The translations under genes and the position numbers were made by a program. Below are positions 16,840 through 25,620 of a DNA stretch of 64,000 nt, one piece after another (position 1 is the first letter of the stretch; every line of letters starts with the position of its first letter). The notes beneath the pieces were generated by a model that was not told where the DNA came from, made no database searches, and was given only the letters and a program-made list of their open reading frames with translations. This DNA comes from Acinetobacter calcoaceticus (GTDB taxonomy: Bacteria > Pseudomonadota > Gammaproteobacteria > Pseudomonadales > Moraxellaceae): positions 248,001 to 312,000 of the forward strand of contig NZ_JADVKT010000002.1 of NCBI RefSeq assembly GCF_016508255.1. Reading direction: 5' to 3'.

Positions 16840-19626
16840 ATGTTATCTCATATACATAGAATTCTAGAAGATTTGGGTATCAGCTCGCAAAAACGCGTGC
16901 TTCATATTCAATTTTCTAATCCCTTGTTGAATACTCAAGTCTTTTTACAAAGTATTGAAGGACAGCATCAGCTAAATGAGGGCCTGACTGCCGATTTATT
17001 TTGTCTTTCTACCAATGCCCATATTTCATTAAAACAATTTATTGGTTGTCAGGTTGCAGTCGATCAAGTAACTGATCAGGGGCAATTATTTAGAACTACA
17101 GGAATTATTACCGAAGCCAGTCAGGGGCAGAGTGATGGTTCATTAACGCTGTATAAATTGAAACTACAAGATCCGACCATGCTATGGCATAAACGCCGAA
17201 ATAGCCGCGTGTTTATAAGTAAAAGTGTACGGGACATCACTGAAATTCTATTTACAGAATGGCAGAATAAAAGCCCATTGTTTGCGTCTAGCTTAACTTT
17301 GGACTTAAAAGGTTTAACACAAGATTATGATGTACGACCTTTTGTCATGCAAAGTAATGAAACGGATTATGACTTTTTAATTCGACTTTGGCGTAGTGAA
17401 GGCATTAACTGGTTAATTGATGAAGCTCAGTTTTTTGTCACTAATAGTTCAGATGAGATTCAACCACAAAAATTACGTTTAATTGATAATAATGAATCAT
17501 ATTTAGCATTAGACCGAAGAAATATCCGTTATCACCGCAGTAGCGCAGTTGAACAACACGACAGTATGACGAGTCTTGTGGCAAATCGGAAGTTGCAATC
17601 TACAGCCGTGCATGTACAACGCTGGCAGGCGGATGCTTTAAGTCAAGAAGAAGGCGTGGGCACTGTTCAGTCAAAGCATAGTCACAGTGCTAATCAGGAG
17701 AATGCGAGTTTAAGTCTAGAACATGCATGGCATGTCAGCCCTGCTTGGATGCAAGACTTAAATGGGGACGATCAAGCTACAGCATCAGGCAATCAGCAGC
17801 TAGAAAAACTCAATCAAAATCTATCTGATTATTATGCATTTCAATCAAAATATTTTCATGCACAAACCACGGTACGTGATGCGCAAGTCGGTTATTGGTT
17901 TGAATTGAATGAACATCCAGAAATAGATACCCATAGCGGGTCTGACAAAGAATTTCTGATTATTGGAAAAAGCTTTTATCAGCAAAATAATTTGCCTAAA
18001 GATTTGCAACAGCAAATCAATCAACTTTTTAGTCAAAGCCAATGGCAAAACAATCAATCAGGGCTAAATGACCAGACTGAGCGTCAGGGTAATAAGCTCA
18101 TCTTGTCGCGTAGAAATATTAAAACTGTTCCTGAGTATCACCCACTAGAACACCGACCAGCAGCTTACCCACAACGCGCTAGAGTGGTGGGGTTAGAGGG
18201 CGAAAGTATTCATGTTGACCAGTGGGGGCGTATTAAAGTCCGCTTCCTATTTACCCGAACTGACGATCATAGTCATGACGGTGGAGCGGGAAGTAACGAC
18301 AATGACAGCGACTCGGCTTGGGTTGATGTACTGACCCCATGGGCGGGTGCCGGTTATGGGGCACGGTTCTTGCCACGAGGGGGTGAGATCGTAGTCATCG
18401 ACTTCTTTGACGGCAACATTGACCGCCCATTTGTGGTGGGTCGTATTCACGAAGCTGAACGGCACCCAACCCAATTCGACCAGAAAGGCCAGCTACCCGA
18501 CACTAAAAAGTTGAGTGGCATTCGTTCAGAGGAAGTCGATGGTAAAGGCTTTAACCAGCTACGTTTTGATGACACAACAGGGCAAATCAGTGCCCAGTTA
18601 CAAAGCACCCATGCAGCTAGCCAACTAAACTTGGGTAATTTAAGCCATCCAAAAGAAAGTGCGACAAGTGATGGCCGTGGTGAAGGCTTCGAACTCAGAA
18701 CAGACCAGTGGGGCGCGGTTCGAGCTGGTAGTGGCTTACTCATCAGTACCCACAAACAGGACCAAGCTCAAGGTGTACACCTTGATGCAAATGAGGCCAA
18801 ACAACAAATAGAAGGCTGCCTTAGTAATGCCAAGGCACTCAGTGAAGTTGCAAAAAATCAGCAAACTGACCCGTTAGATATGCTTGAGAACATTCAGACT
18901 TTCTTAGAGGTCCTTAAACAAGAGGACCCTAAAAAGGCTGCTGAGTTTCAATCAGCAGTGATGCTGTTGGCATCTCCAAAAAGTATTGCTGTAAGTAGTA
19001 ATGAAGATGTTTACCTCAGTGCAAATGGGCAGCTTACTCAAAGTGCTGGAGATAGCATTAATATCAGTACGCAGAAGAATATAGTAAGCCATGCGAGTCA
19101 AAAAATAAGTCTATTTGCTGCCCAAGCAGGTGCCCGGCTTTTTGCTGGTCAAGGTAAAGTTGAAATTCAGGCACAAGGTGATGGCTTAGATGTCATGGCT
19201 CGAAAGGGGCTACAGATTACTTCAACCGAAGACACAGTTTTTATTACTAGTCCAACTGAAATTAATCTGACTGCCAATGGGTCTCAAGTTAAGTTGAATG
19301 GTTCAGGTATTTTCCCTGTAACGGGCGGTAAGTTTGAGGTGAAAGCAGGGCAGCATTTGTTTATGGGGGGAGCCAAGGTGGCAACGAAAAACCCAGAGTT
19401 GGCAATGTTGCCAGATTATCATTTAACTTATATAGCCAAAGATATAACTGGAAACCCATTGAAAAATAAAAAATATTTAATGATTTTACCGAATGGGGAA
19501 ATGATCAGTGGTGTGACAGATGGTCAAGGTAAAACACAGAAGATCACAACCAAGGGCCCTCAGCAAATCCAAATTAGTTTAGAAGATCATGTTCACGATA
19601 GTTTTGTAACTTTTGAAGAAGAATAA
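16840..19626 (+). CDS. vgrG: T6SS spike protein VgrG, second copy
   Basis: A 928-residue VgrG with the same gp27/gp5/DUF2345 order as the first copy. It is nearly identical to that copy over about residues 430-610 but more diverged at the N-terminus. The C-terminal extension (about 850-928) differs and reads as a short transthyretin-like adaptor: Y-I-A-K-D-I-T-G-N-P-L...G-V-T-D-G-Q-G-K-T. One change inside the conserved OB region is F-L-P-R-G-G where the first copy has F-L-P-R-V-G. The effector gene starts 3 bp after the stop. The start has no clear ribosome site, as in the first copy. Confidence 0.92.
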   Translation: MLSHIHRILEDLGISSQKRVLHIQFSNPLLNTQVFLQSIEGQHQLNEGLTADLFCLSTNAHISLKQFIGCQVAVDQVTDQGQLFRTTGIITEASQGQSDGSLTLYKLKLQDPTMLWHKRRNSRVFISKSVRDITEILFTEWQNKSPLFASSLTLDLKGLTQDYDVRPFVMQSNETDYDFLIRLWRSEGINWLIDEAQFFVTNSSDEIQPQKLRLIDNNESYLALDRRNIRYHRSSAVEQHDSMTSLVANRKLQSTAVHVQRWQADALSQEEGVGTVQSKHSHSANQENASLSLEHAWHVSPAWMQDLNGDDQATASGNQQLEKLNQNLSDYYAFQSKYFHAQTTVRDAQVGYWFELNEHPEIDTHSGSDKEFLIIGKSFYQQNNLPKDLQQQINQLFSQSQWQNNQSGLNDQTERQGNKLILSRRNIKTVPEYHPLEHRPAAYPQRARVVGLEGESIHVDQWGRIKVRFLFTRTDDHSHDGGAGSNDNDSDSAWVDVLTPWAGAGYGARFLPRGGEIVVIDFFDGNIDRPFVVGRIHEAERHPTQFDQKGQLPDTKKLSGIRSEEVDGKGFNQLRFDDTTGQISAQLQSTHAASQLNLGNLSHPKESATSDGRGEGFELRTDQWGAVRAGSGLLISTHKQDQAQGVHLDANEAKQQIEGCLSNAKALSEVAKNQQTDPLDMLENIQTFLEVLKQEDPKKAAEFQSAVMLLASPKSIAVSSNEDVYLSANGQLTQSAGDSINISTQKNIVSHASQKISLFAAQAGARLFAGQGKVEIQAQGDGLDVMARKGLQITSTEDTVFITSPTEINLTANGSQVKLNGSGIFPVTGGKFEVKAGQHLFMGGAKVATKNPELAMLPDYHLTYIAKDITGNPLKNKKYLMILPNGEMISGVTDGQGKTQKITTKGPQQIQISLEDHVHDSFVTFEEE

Positions 19627-19629
19627 ATA

Positions 19630-22593
19630 ATGAATAAGATTAAATTAAAGCTATTTATTAATGTATTGCCTGATAATGATACGATTGCTTGCCATGGAAT
19701 GGATTATTCTGTAACTGAAAAGGGAAAGCGGCCAGGACAGGTAAATAAACTCGCAATAGCAATAGGAAGTGCAAAGAATCCTAAGCCTCTTGTGCAGCCT
19801 TTAGATTTGAACTCCATTTATAAAAATAAATCTATTCCAGTGCAGACGATCGCCCAAAATATGGCGAAATATAAAGATGTACACGAAGGTCCAAGCTTGA
19901 GTCAGAACCGAGAAGCTAAAACTGACATGAAAGGTTTTACTAAAGAAATGCATCTGCCAGCTGGTGAGTATGATCTTTGGATTAAAAGAACGGATTCAGA
20001 GTGGGAGAAAGCCATTAATATTAATGGTAGTTCAAGTCTCCATATAAAAGAAGAAAAGCAAGGAATCACTACTATAGAATATCAAATTAAACAATATTAT
20101 CGCTATAAAATAGAAGGATTTAGGGGGACTAAACTAACTGATAATATTCCATTTGAAACTTTTACTTTTGACAAAGACGGTAAGGAAAAGAAAATTAATT
20201 TACCGAATGTCAAAATGAGTGTTGTAGATAAAAATGGTTTTACTCCACCTTTATATTCACCAAAAGGTGAAGTTATATTTGTAAAATTTAAATTCGTAAA
20301 TATGTCTGCTCAACCAGAGAAAAAAGACATACAGCATTTTGCAACAATTAGTAAAAAGAATTATGTCACTGTACAGTTGAAGTCTGTTGCGAAAATAACA
20401 AAGCAAGATAAGAATACGACAGTAACTTTGCAGGGCAATGGAAAACCGCCTGTTATTTTAAATATGCATCGAGAGGAAATGATAGTCCTTTCAGCAGAGG
20501 ATTATGCTGAGTTTGAAAAGGAAAGTTCAAAACTAGATAAATTATTTGGAAACTCTTTTGATGCTAAAAATAAATTAGCAGAAGCAATAAAATCTGGCAG
20601 TGTTTCTAATGTTAAAAAAGCAGAAGAAGAAATAAAAGAAGCAGAGAAAAAAATCGAAGAAGAGCTCAATAAAAACTTTAAAAAAGCGGCTGATCTAACA
20701 GAAGTCATTACTTTTGAAGCGCGTCAAAAGAAAAATCCAAATGGTAATACACAAGAGTTTGATTTCAGACGTCGATATTTACGTACTGATAGATATATGC
20801 AATTGCAACAAAAGAAAAAAAACAAAGAAAGCTTTAAGGTGACGGTTTTAGGAACGGAGTTAAAGAAACTTAAAGACATCAAACAAGACTTTAAGAAAAT
20901 TAACCAAGAGACCATTCATAATGAATTTAAAAAAGTTAGTTTAGATCTTGCAAAATATTCTAAGCAAACGGGAACTAAGGTTTGGGATTTCTCTGCTTTT
21001 AGTGCTGGTTTTGTTGAGCAAATTAAGCTTTCAGATAACTTAACGGTTGATATTCAATCACAATGGTTAAGGTGTGTTGGTGGCGCTGGCTTATCGACAA
21101 GTGCGAGTTGGAAGCCTGAAAGTGGTGAAGTGAATGCTAAGGCAAATGTTAATGCGCAAGGTAAACTTGTGTTGTTTGAAGGAAAGGCAAAAACTACTTA
21201 TGTAATTCCATGTGATAAAGGTTGGATGTTGAACTTTGATGATATTGATCTGGGTGCATTCCGATTTATTATTGGTATGGAACTCTATGGTTTTGCTGGT
21301 GCAAAAGTGGCTGCAGGGATTGGTTTAGAGATAAGTTATAGTAAAAATGGGCAGCAACAATTGGCTGCTAATGGTAGAAGAAATAGAAATCCCTCACTCG
21401 CCAATAATATGGGAGAAAACCGTCCAAGATTTGTGCCAATGGATCGAGATGAAACCATCATTCCTGGTAGTGGAGCAAGTTCTGAGGGGCAAATTGAAGC
21501 TTTTGCTGGTGCAGAAGCGGGAATCAAACCATCTGGAGAGTTTCAGTGGCTTTCACCTGAAGCTAAGGATTTTAAGCCTTTAGCAAGCTTAGCTGTCGAT
21601 TTTGCTGGTAGTGCCGGATTGGGAGCAGGCGTTAATTTTAAATTATTCTATTGGGCGCAAGAAAATCAATTCCGTTTTAGAGCAAAGGCTGCATTATGTG
21701 TTGGTTTGGGTGCAAAAGGCGCATTAGATTTTGTTATTGATTTTAGCCAAGTGCTAGAAGTATTGAAATGGGTTCATTACCAGCTTATACGTGCACAATT
21801 TACTGTGTTGGGTTTTATAGCAGAAGATGCTTTTAGAAATTTAAGTCAATTGGCTGTAATTGCACTGGGGAATGACTCTATAACTGCTAAAACTCTCAAT
21901 GATATTGCTGAGGAGTTTGATAATTTTAATGCTAAGTATTCCGTTGCGAAAGATTCAGTTGATTTAGCTAATAAAATTAAACGGCAGCCTGAGTGGCTAA
22001 AACAAGCAACACCGGAAGCAAAGGGAATGCTAATATATCAAATGACTAGGCACAATAAAGTTACTCATTTAGCCGACTATCCGACATCCTTAACGTCTCC
22101 ATATTTGCCTAGCCATAAGCAAGGTGTCATTGCGATTTTTGAAACAATTGCAACAGAAAATGAATGGCTGAATGTACTTCAAAGGATGTCTTTTGATGGT
22201 TCGAAGTCAACTGCTAGTATCAAAAAATTGGAAAAACAACTCTTGGTTTTTTTACATGATGGTGTTTGGTCTCAGGTCTCAGATATTGTAAAAGAATATG
22301 CTTTTAATTCAGATACAGTTGGACGTGGAAGTGAATATGTAGAGCAGTATGAAAAATTACGTTCCAAAGTTGTGAAAACTATACCTTTACATGAGAAAGC
22401 TCCAATGAATAATCCAAGAGAATTAAAAAAATTACGAGAAAAGATGGTGAGTGAGCCAAGTATTATTAATGCGGATGCTTTAGTTGCTTTAAATACTGAA
22501 GTAGTACCATCGCTTGAAGTCGATGGTACTGATGCAGACTTATTTATTGCAGCCAATTATGAACAAAATTCAGATGATTCATATATGGCTTAA
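19630..22593 (+). CDS. Large VgrG-linked protein, candidate T6SS effector of unknown type
   Basis: 987 residues, no N-terminal signal peptide and no domain I can name. About 1-280 are beta-rich and may bind the VgrG adaptor. About 290-360 form a charged, coiled-coil-like helix (K-A-E-E-E-I-K-E-A-E-K-K). About 460-720 are rich in Gly/Ala with repeated G-A-x-x-x-A-G-I-G-L-E, A-F-A-G-A-E-A-G-I and S-A-G-L-G-A-G-V-N blocks, resembling membrane-active or beta-repeat regions. The last 250 residues are helical. It follows vgrG by 3 bp and is probably delivered by it. A VasX-like or other membrane-targeting effector is possible but unproven. Confidence 0.65.
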   Translation: MNKIKLKLFINVLPDNDTIACHGMDYSVTEKGKRPGQVNKLAIAIGSAKNPKPLVQPLDLNSIYKNKSIPVQTIAQNMAKYKDVHEGPSLSQNREAKTDMKGFTKEMHLPAGEYDLWIKRTDSEWEKAININGSSSLHIKEEKQGITTIEYQIKQYYRYKIEGFRGTKLTDNIPFETFTFDKDGKEKKINLPNVKMSVVDKNGFTPPLYSPKGEVIFVKFKFVNMSAQPEKKDIQHFATISKKNYVTVQLKSVAKITKQDKNTTVTLQGNGKPPVILNMHREEMIVLSAEDYAEFEKESSKLDKLFGNSFDAKNKLAEAIKSGSVSNVKKAEEEIKEAEKKIEEELNKNFKKAADLTEVITFEARQKKNPNGNTQEFDFRRRYLRTDRYMQLQQKKKNKESFKVTVLGTELKKLKDIKQDFKKINQETIHNEFKKVSLDLAKYSKQTGTKVWDFSAFSAGFVEQIKLSDNLTVDIQSQWLRCVGGAGLSTSASWKPESGEVNAKANVNAQGKLVLFEGKAKTTYVIPCDKGWMLNFDDIDLGAFRFIIGMELYGFAGAKVAAGIGLEISYSKNGQQQLAANGRRNRNPSLANNMGENRPRFVPMDRDETIIPGSGASSEGQIEAFAGAEAGIKPSGEFQWLSPEAKDFKPLASLAVDFAGSAGLGAGVNFKLFYWAQENQFRFRAKAALCVGLGAKGALDFVIDFSQVLEVLKWVHYQLIRAQFTVLGFIAEDAFRNLSQLAVIALGNDSITAKTLNDIAEEFDNFNAKYSVAKDSVDLANKIKRQPEWLKQATPEAKGMLIYQMTRHNKVTHLADYPTSLTSPYLPSHKQGVIAIFETIATENEWLNVLQRMSFDGSKSTASIKKLEKQLLVFLHDGVWSQVSDIVKEYAFNSDTVGRGSEYVEQYEKLRSKVVKTIPLHEKAPMNNPRELKKLREKMVSEPSIINADALVALNTEVVPSLEVDGTDADLFIAANYEQNSDDSYMA

Positions 22594-22595
22594 AG

Positions 22596-23615
22596 TTATT
22601 TAATCGGCTGCTGGATATTGGCAACACAACGAACAGAATATAAGCGATATTTTGACTTGCTTTCATCATTTGGAGTGGGCAAGGCTTTATTTCTAGCTAT
22701 ATTAAAACCATCAGCCATCATTAAGTTGTCAGCTCCCATTGCTACAGTACCTCGTAAAACCTTTTCAGTACCTGTTTTTGGTCCTGTTGGGTTATTGCTA
22801 GGTGAGTGTTTATAATAATCTTTATCATACCAATCATTCATCCATTCATAATTATTCGTAACAAGATCAAAAAAACCTAAAGGATTTGGGGGGGTCTGCC
22901 CTATAACTGGAATGTTTGCAACTGTTTGTAAATCATGTGAATGTCTATAGTTATCATATTGATCTAATCCCCATAGATTTTTCTTTGGTTCTACTTTACC
23001 TGTATCCGTCGCAAATAAAGTATATTGTCCTTTATTTCGAGCTACATACTCCCATTGAGCTTCAGTAGGTAAATCCATTGGAGTGCCGACTTGCTGTCCC
23101 AACCATTGACAGTAGTCTTTGGCTTGCTGCCAAGCCATACCAGTCGCTACTTCATGAGCAATTTGTTGACTATATCGCTTATTATCTACACTCTCACTTT
23201 GTCCAATGGCTGCCGTAAAAATATTAAAGTCTTCTAACGTTGTTTTATAAGCATTCATATTAAAGCTGTTAAGCGTGACTTTATGCAGGGTCTTATTATT
23301 GTCCCCTGGAGAGAAAGGCTGGTTATCAGGTTTTTCAGTATTACCATTGGGATTCTTTACAGCCATACTATTTGGAACCATTTTTTCTAATTCTGGAGTT
23401 ACTAGTCCAAAATCACCCATTAGGTAACTACCGCCTTCAACAAAGATCATATTCTTTTTGGTTTTCTCAACCAATTGTTGAATTTTTTGCTGAAGTTCTG
23501 GCGAGGGCTTTAATGGTTTATGACTTGTCTCAGTAGATTTAGCACAAGCACTTAAAGCAAGACTTGAAAATAAAATAACAGCTATATTCCGTTTCATCAT
23601 TTTTTTAGAAATCAT
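22596..23615 (-). CDS. FGE-sulfatase (SUMF1)-fold lipoprotein, candidate immunity protein
   Basis: 339 residues. A lipobox L-S-A-C puts a lipidated Cys at residue 24, so it is an envelope lipoprotein. The rest is an FGE-sulfatase domain (F-V-E-G-G-S-Y-L-M-G-D-F-G; D-L-P-T-E-A-Q-W-E-Y-V-A-R; F-D-L-V-T-N-N-Y-E-W-M-N-D-W; V-L-R-G-T). True FGEs need a cysteine pair just after the R-G-G motif. Here that stretch has none, and the mature protein has only two other cysteines, so it is probably not catalytic. It ends 2 bp from the convergent effector gene. I infer a periplasm-facing immunity protein. The ATG at 23615 lacks a good ribosome site; Met6 and Met7 are alternatives. Confidence 0.7.
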   Translation of the reverse strand: MISKKMMKRNIAVILFSSLALSACAKSTETSHKPLKPSPELQQKIQQLVEKTKKNMIFVEGGSYLMGDFGLVTPELEKMVPNSMAVKNPNGNTEKPDNQPFSPGDNNKTLHKVTLNSFNMNAYKTTLEDFNIFTAAIGQSESVDNKRYSQQIAHEVATGMAWQQAKDYCQWLGQQVGTPMDLPTEAQWEYVARNKGQYTLFATDTGKVEPKKNLWGLDQYDNYRHSHDLQTVANIPVIGQTPPNPLGFFDLVTNNYEWMNDWYDKDYYKHSPSNNPTGPKTGTEKVLRGTVAMGADNLMMADGFNIARNKALPTPNDESKSKYRLYSVRCVANIQQPIK

Positions 23616-23656
23616 TAGGTTGAATATGGATGAAACTATTTTAGTAAGAGACGTGA

Positions 23657-23685
23657 AAGATATAAATAGCGGTTTTGTTATTCAA
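23657..23685 (-). promoter_or_regulatory. Promoter of the FGE-fold lipoprotein gene
   Basis: On the minus strand, TTGAAT (23685-23680) and TATCTT (23662-23657) are separated by 17 bp, about 40 bp before the start. An own promoter would let this gene be expressed when vgrG is silent, as expected for immunity. Confidence 0.45.
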
Positions 23686-23952
23686 CGAAGCGAATAGTCA
23701 TTATAGTTTATGAAAAATTCAAATGAACTCAGATATTTTATAATTGAAATATAGATTGGATGCGTTTCAAGGAGAATTAAGCGTGAACCAATTGACTAGT
23801 CAAAAGAGGAGTCTGTAATTTTTTATCGTATTTTACAAAAAACTTAAATTTTTTCTTCTAGATTTTTGATGAACATATATTGAGAAAGCATACATGGGCG
23901 TGATTTTTTTAACATTAGCCATGAAACTAAATTCATCTAAAAAGTATAATGG

Positions 23953-23968
23953 ATAGACAGATTAGTCT
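23953..23968. promoter_or_regulatory. Degenerate third copy of the vgrG operator
   Basis: ATAGACA-GATT-AGTCT matches the vgrG dyad with one mismatch in the right arm (AGTCT for TGTCT). It is immediately followed by TTGACA (23968-23973). A well-placed -10 is not evident. It lies 443 bp before the first T6SS structural gene. Confidence 0.35.
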
Positions 23969-24410
23969 TGACAAGTTTGTTTTTATTTATATTGAATTTT
24001 TACTTCATAAGTTTGGAATGTATTTTTTACAATCATTTAACTTCTTTATCTTTTAGTTGAGATTAAATATTCTTAAGCAAATGTTTCATAAAAACTAAAT
24101 AAATGATATTAAAATAAAATTTATGTTTAGTTTTAATTTTAATTATTTATTTAAATATCAATAATTTATTTTTAATTACAAAAAATAACAATATTATTTT
24201 TTTATAAGAATAACTTTATAAAGCTATATTTTATAACCATGTTAACTATTTACTTTTAGTTTCTTTTGATATGATTTTTATATAAAATATGTTTGTTTAT
24301 ATGATAAACTGCATTCAAATTTTTTGAATATAAGGTTTGATTCTGATTTTTTGATATTTATTAAATGTTAATTTTTCAGTAAAACCTTGATTAAATAAGA
24401 AGATAGAGGA

Positions 24411-25100
24411 ATGAAAGTTGTGTTAAAGCAAAGTGTTTTGATACTTTTTTTAATTGGTAACTATGTCGGTTTATCTTGTGCACAAGCTGCAGAATTAGAA
24501 CCTATAAAACTAAAGAAAAGTTGTATTAAGAAAAATCCTATAATTGAAGGTCAAACTGATCCTGAGTTGCTAAGTCTTTTTAAACAAGTATGTGATACAG
24601 ATAATCCTATTCAAAAGAATGATTTATTAGCTAAATCAGCTATGAGATTTTATCAGACCAACCAACCAGTTAAAGCCTTGAACTTAGCTAATCAATTACA
24701 GAGCCAAAATGTTCGTGGTTCATTGTTAACAGATGTATTATTTCTATCTAGTGTAAGTATTGCAAATAACTCATTGCAACAAATGCGTAGTCAGGAAATG
24801 CGATATTTAACTAATGACGTAACATATCCTCCTGCAAAGCAGTTAATTGAAAATGTTCATACCGCGATGCCAGTTCCTGATCCGTCGAGTTTCAAAACTA
24901 GCTCAGAAAGCAGTACAGCTGATAATGAAAAAAGAAGTTATAGAAAACAAAATGTAGTCCGTAATCGAGTTTCTACTCCTCGAACGACAACTAAACATAC
25001 AGTAACTCCAGTAAAAACACCTGCTGTTAAACCAAAAACTGCACCTGTTGCGAGTGTTAATAAATCAAAAAGTTCGCCTTTTGACCCTTTAACTAAATAA
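24411..25100 (+). CDS. Periplasmic T6SS-associated protein, first gene of the cluster
   Basis: 229 residues with a Sec signal peptide (cleavage likely after A-Q-A at about residue 26). A helical domain follows to about residue 150. The rest is a low-complexity Thr/Pro/Lys-rich tail ending in S-S-P-F-D-P-L-T-K. It stands 16 bp before tssB, so it belongs to the machine. Acinetobacter T6SS clusters contain several genus-specific periplasmic proteins needed for assembly (AsaA and TslA have been described); I cannot tell from the sequence which, if any, this is. The tail motif S-P-F-D recurs in the membrane protein encoded at 44461-45060. Confidence 0.72.
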   Translation: MKVVLKQSVLILFLIGNYVGLSCAQAAELEPIKLKKSCIKKNPIIEGQTDPELLSLFKQVCDTDNPIQKNDLLAKSAMRFYQTNQPVKALNLANQLQSQNVRGSLLTDVLFLSSVSIANNSLQQMRSQEMRYLTNDVTYPPAKQLIENVHTAMPVPDPSSFKTSSESSTADNEKRSYRKQNVVRNRVSTPRTTTKHTVTPVKTPAVKPKTAPVASVNKSKSSPFDPLTK

Positions 25101-25116
25101 TCTGGGATAGAACCTT

Positions 25117-25620
25117 ATGGCTAAAAGAGAAAGTGTACAAAAGAAGCTTCAACGAATTCGACCTCCTCGTGTTCAGCTTACTTATGATGTAGAAATTGGT
25201 GATGCAAAAGAAGCGAAGGAACTTCCATTTGTTGTGGGTGTGATGGGTGACTTTTCGGCTGCATCGGAGCTTGAGCGTACAAAATTAAAAGATAAAAAAT
25301 TCATTAATGTTGATTTAGAAAATATTGATGAAGTTATGGAGTCGTTGTCTCCGAGAGCTGCTTTTCAGGTAGATAATACCCTAACTGAAGAAGGTGGCCG
25401 AATTGCAGTTGATTTAACATTTAAATCTATGGAAGATTTTCGCCCGGAAAATGTTGTTCAACAAGTTGATCCATTAAAGAAACTAGTTGAAGCACGTGAG
25501 CGTTTAACAGATTTAAGAAATAAGATTTCAAACAGTGAACGTTTAGAAGATTTGCTAGATGAAGTGCTTAAGAGTACTGATCAGATCCGTAAATTAAGTG
25601 CGGAGGCTGATCATGAATAA
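25117..25620 (+). CDS. tssB: T6SS contractile sheath small subunit TssB
   Basis: 167 residues, the usual TssB/VipA length, with R-I-R-P-P-R-V-Q-L-T-Y-D-V-E near the start and L-P-F-V-V-G-V-M-G-D-F-S-A. It forms the cytoplasmic sheath with TssC. The stop overlaps the tssC start by 8 bp. Confidence 0.96.
   Translation: MAKRESVQKKLQRIRPPRVQLTYDVEIGDAKEAKELPFVVGVMGDFSAASELERTKLKDKKFINVDLENIDEVMESLSPRAAFQVDNTLTEEGGRIAVDLTFKSMEDFRPENVVQQVDPLKKLVEARERLTDLRNKISNSERLEDLLDEVLKSTDQIRKLSAEADHE

Larger units (their letters stand above)
23616..24410. other. 795-bp AT-rich stretch without a gene
   Basis: There is no open frame above about 20 codons with coding character. It holds the lipoprotein promoter at the left, a degenerate copy of the vgrG operator at 23953-23968, and very AT-rich DNA up to the T6SS cluster. 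The first structural gene has an AGAGGA ribosome site, but its promoter is not obvious. Such DNA is typical of H-NS-bound regulatory regions (inference). Confidence 0.6.

Noticed and set aside
22502..22530. Inverted repeat in the effector gene (ACCATCG...CGATGGT)
   Set aside because: It lies well inside the coding frame before the stop, lacks a T-run, and is not placed as a terminator.
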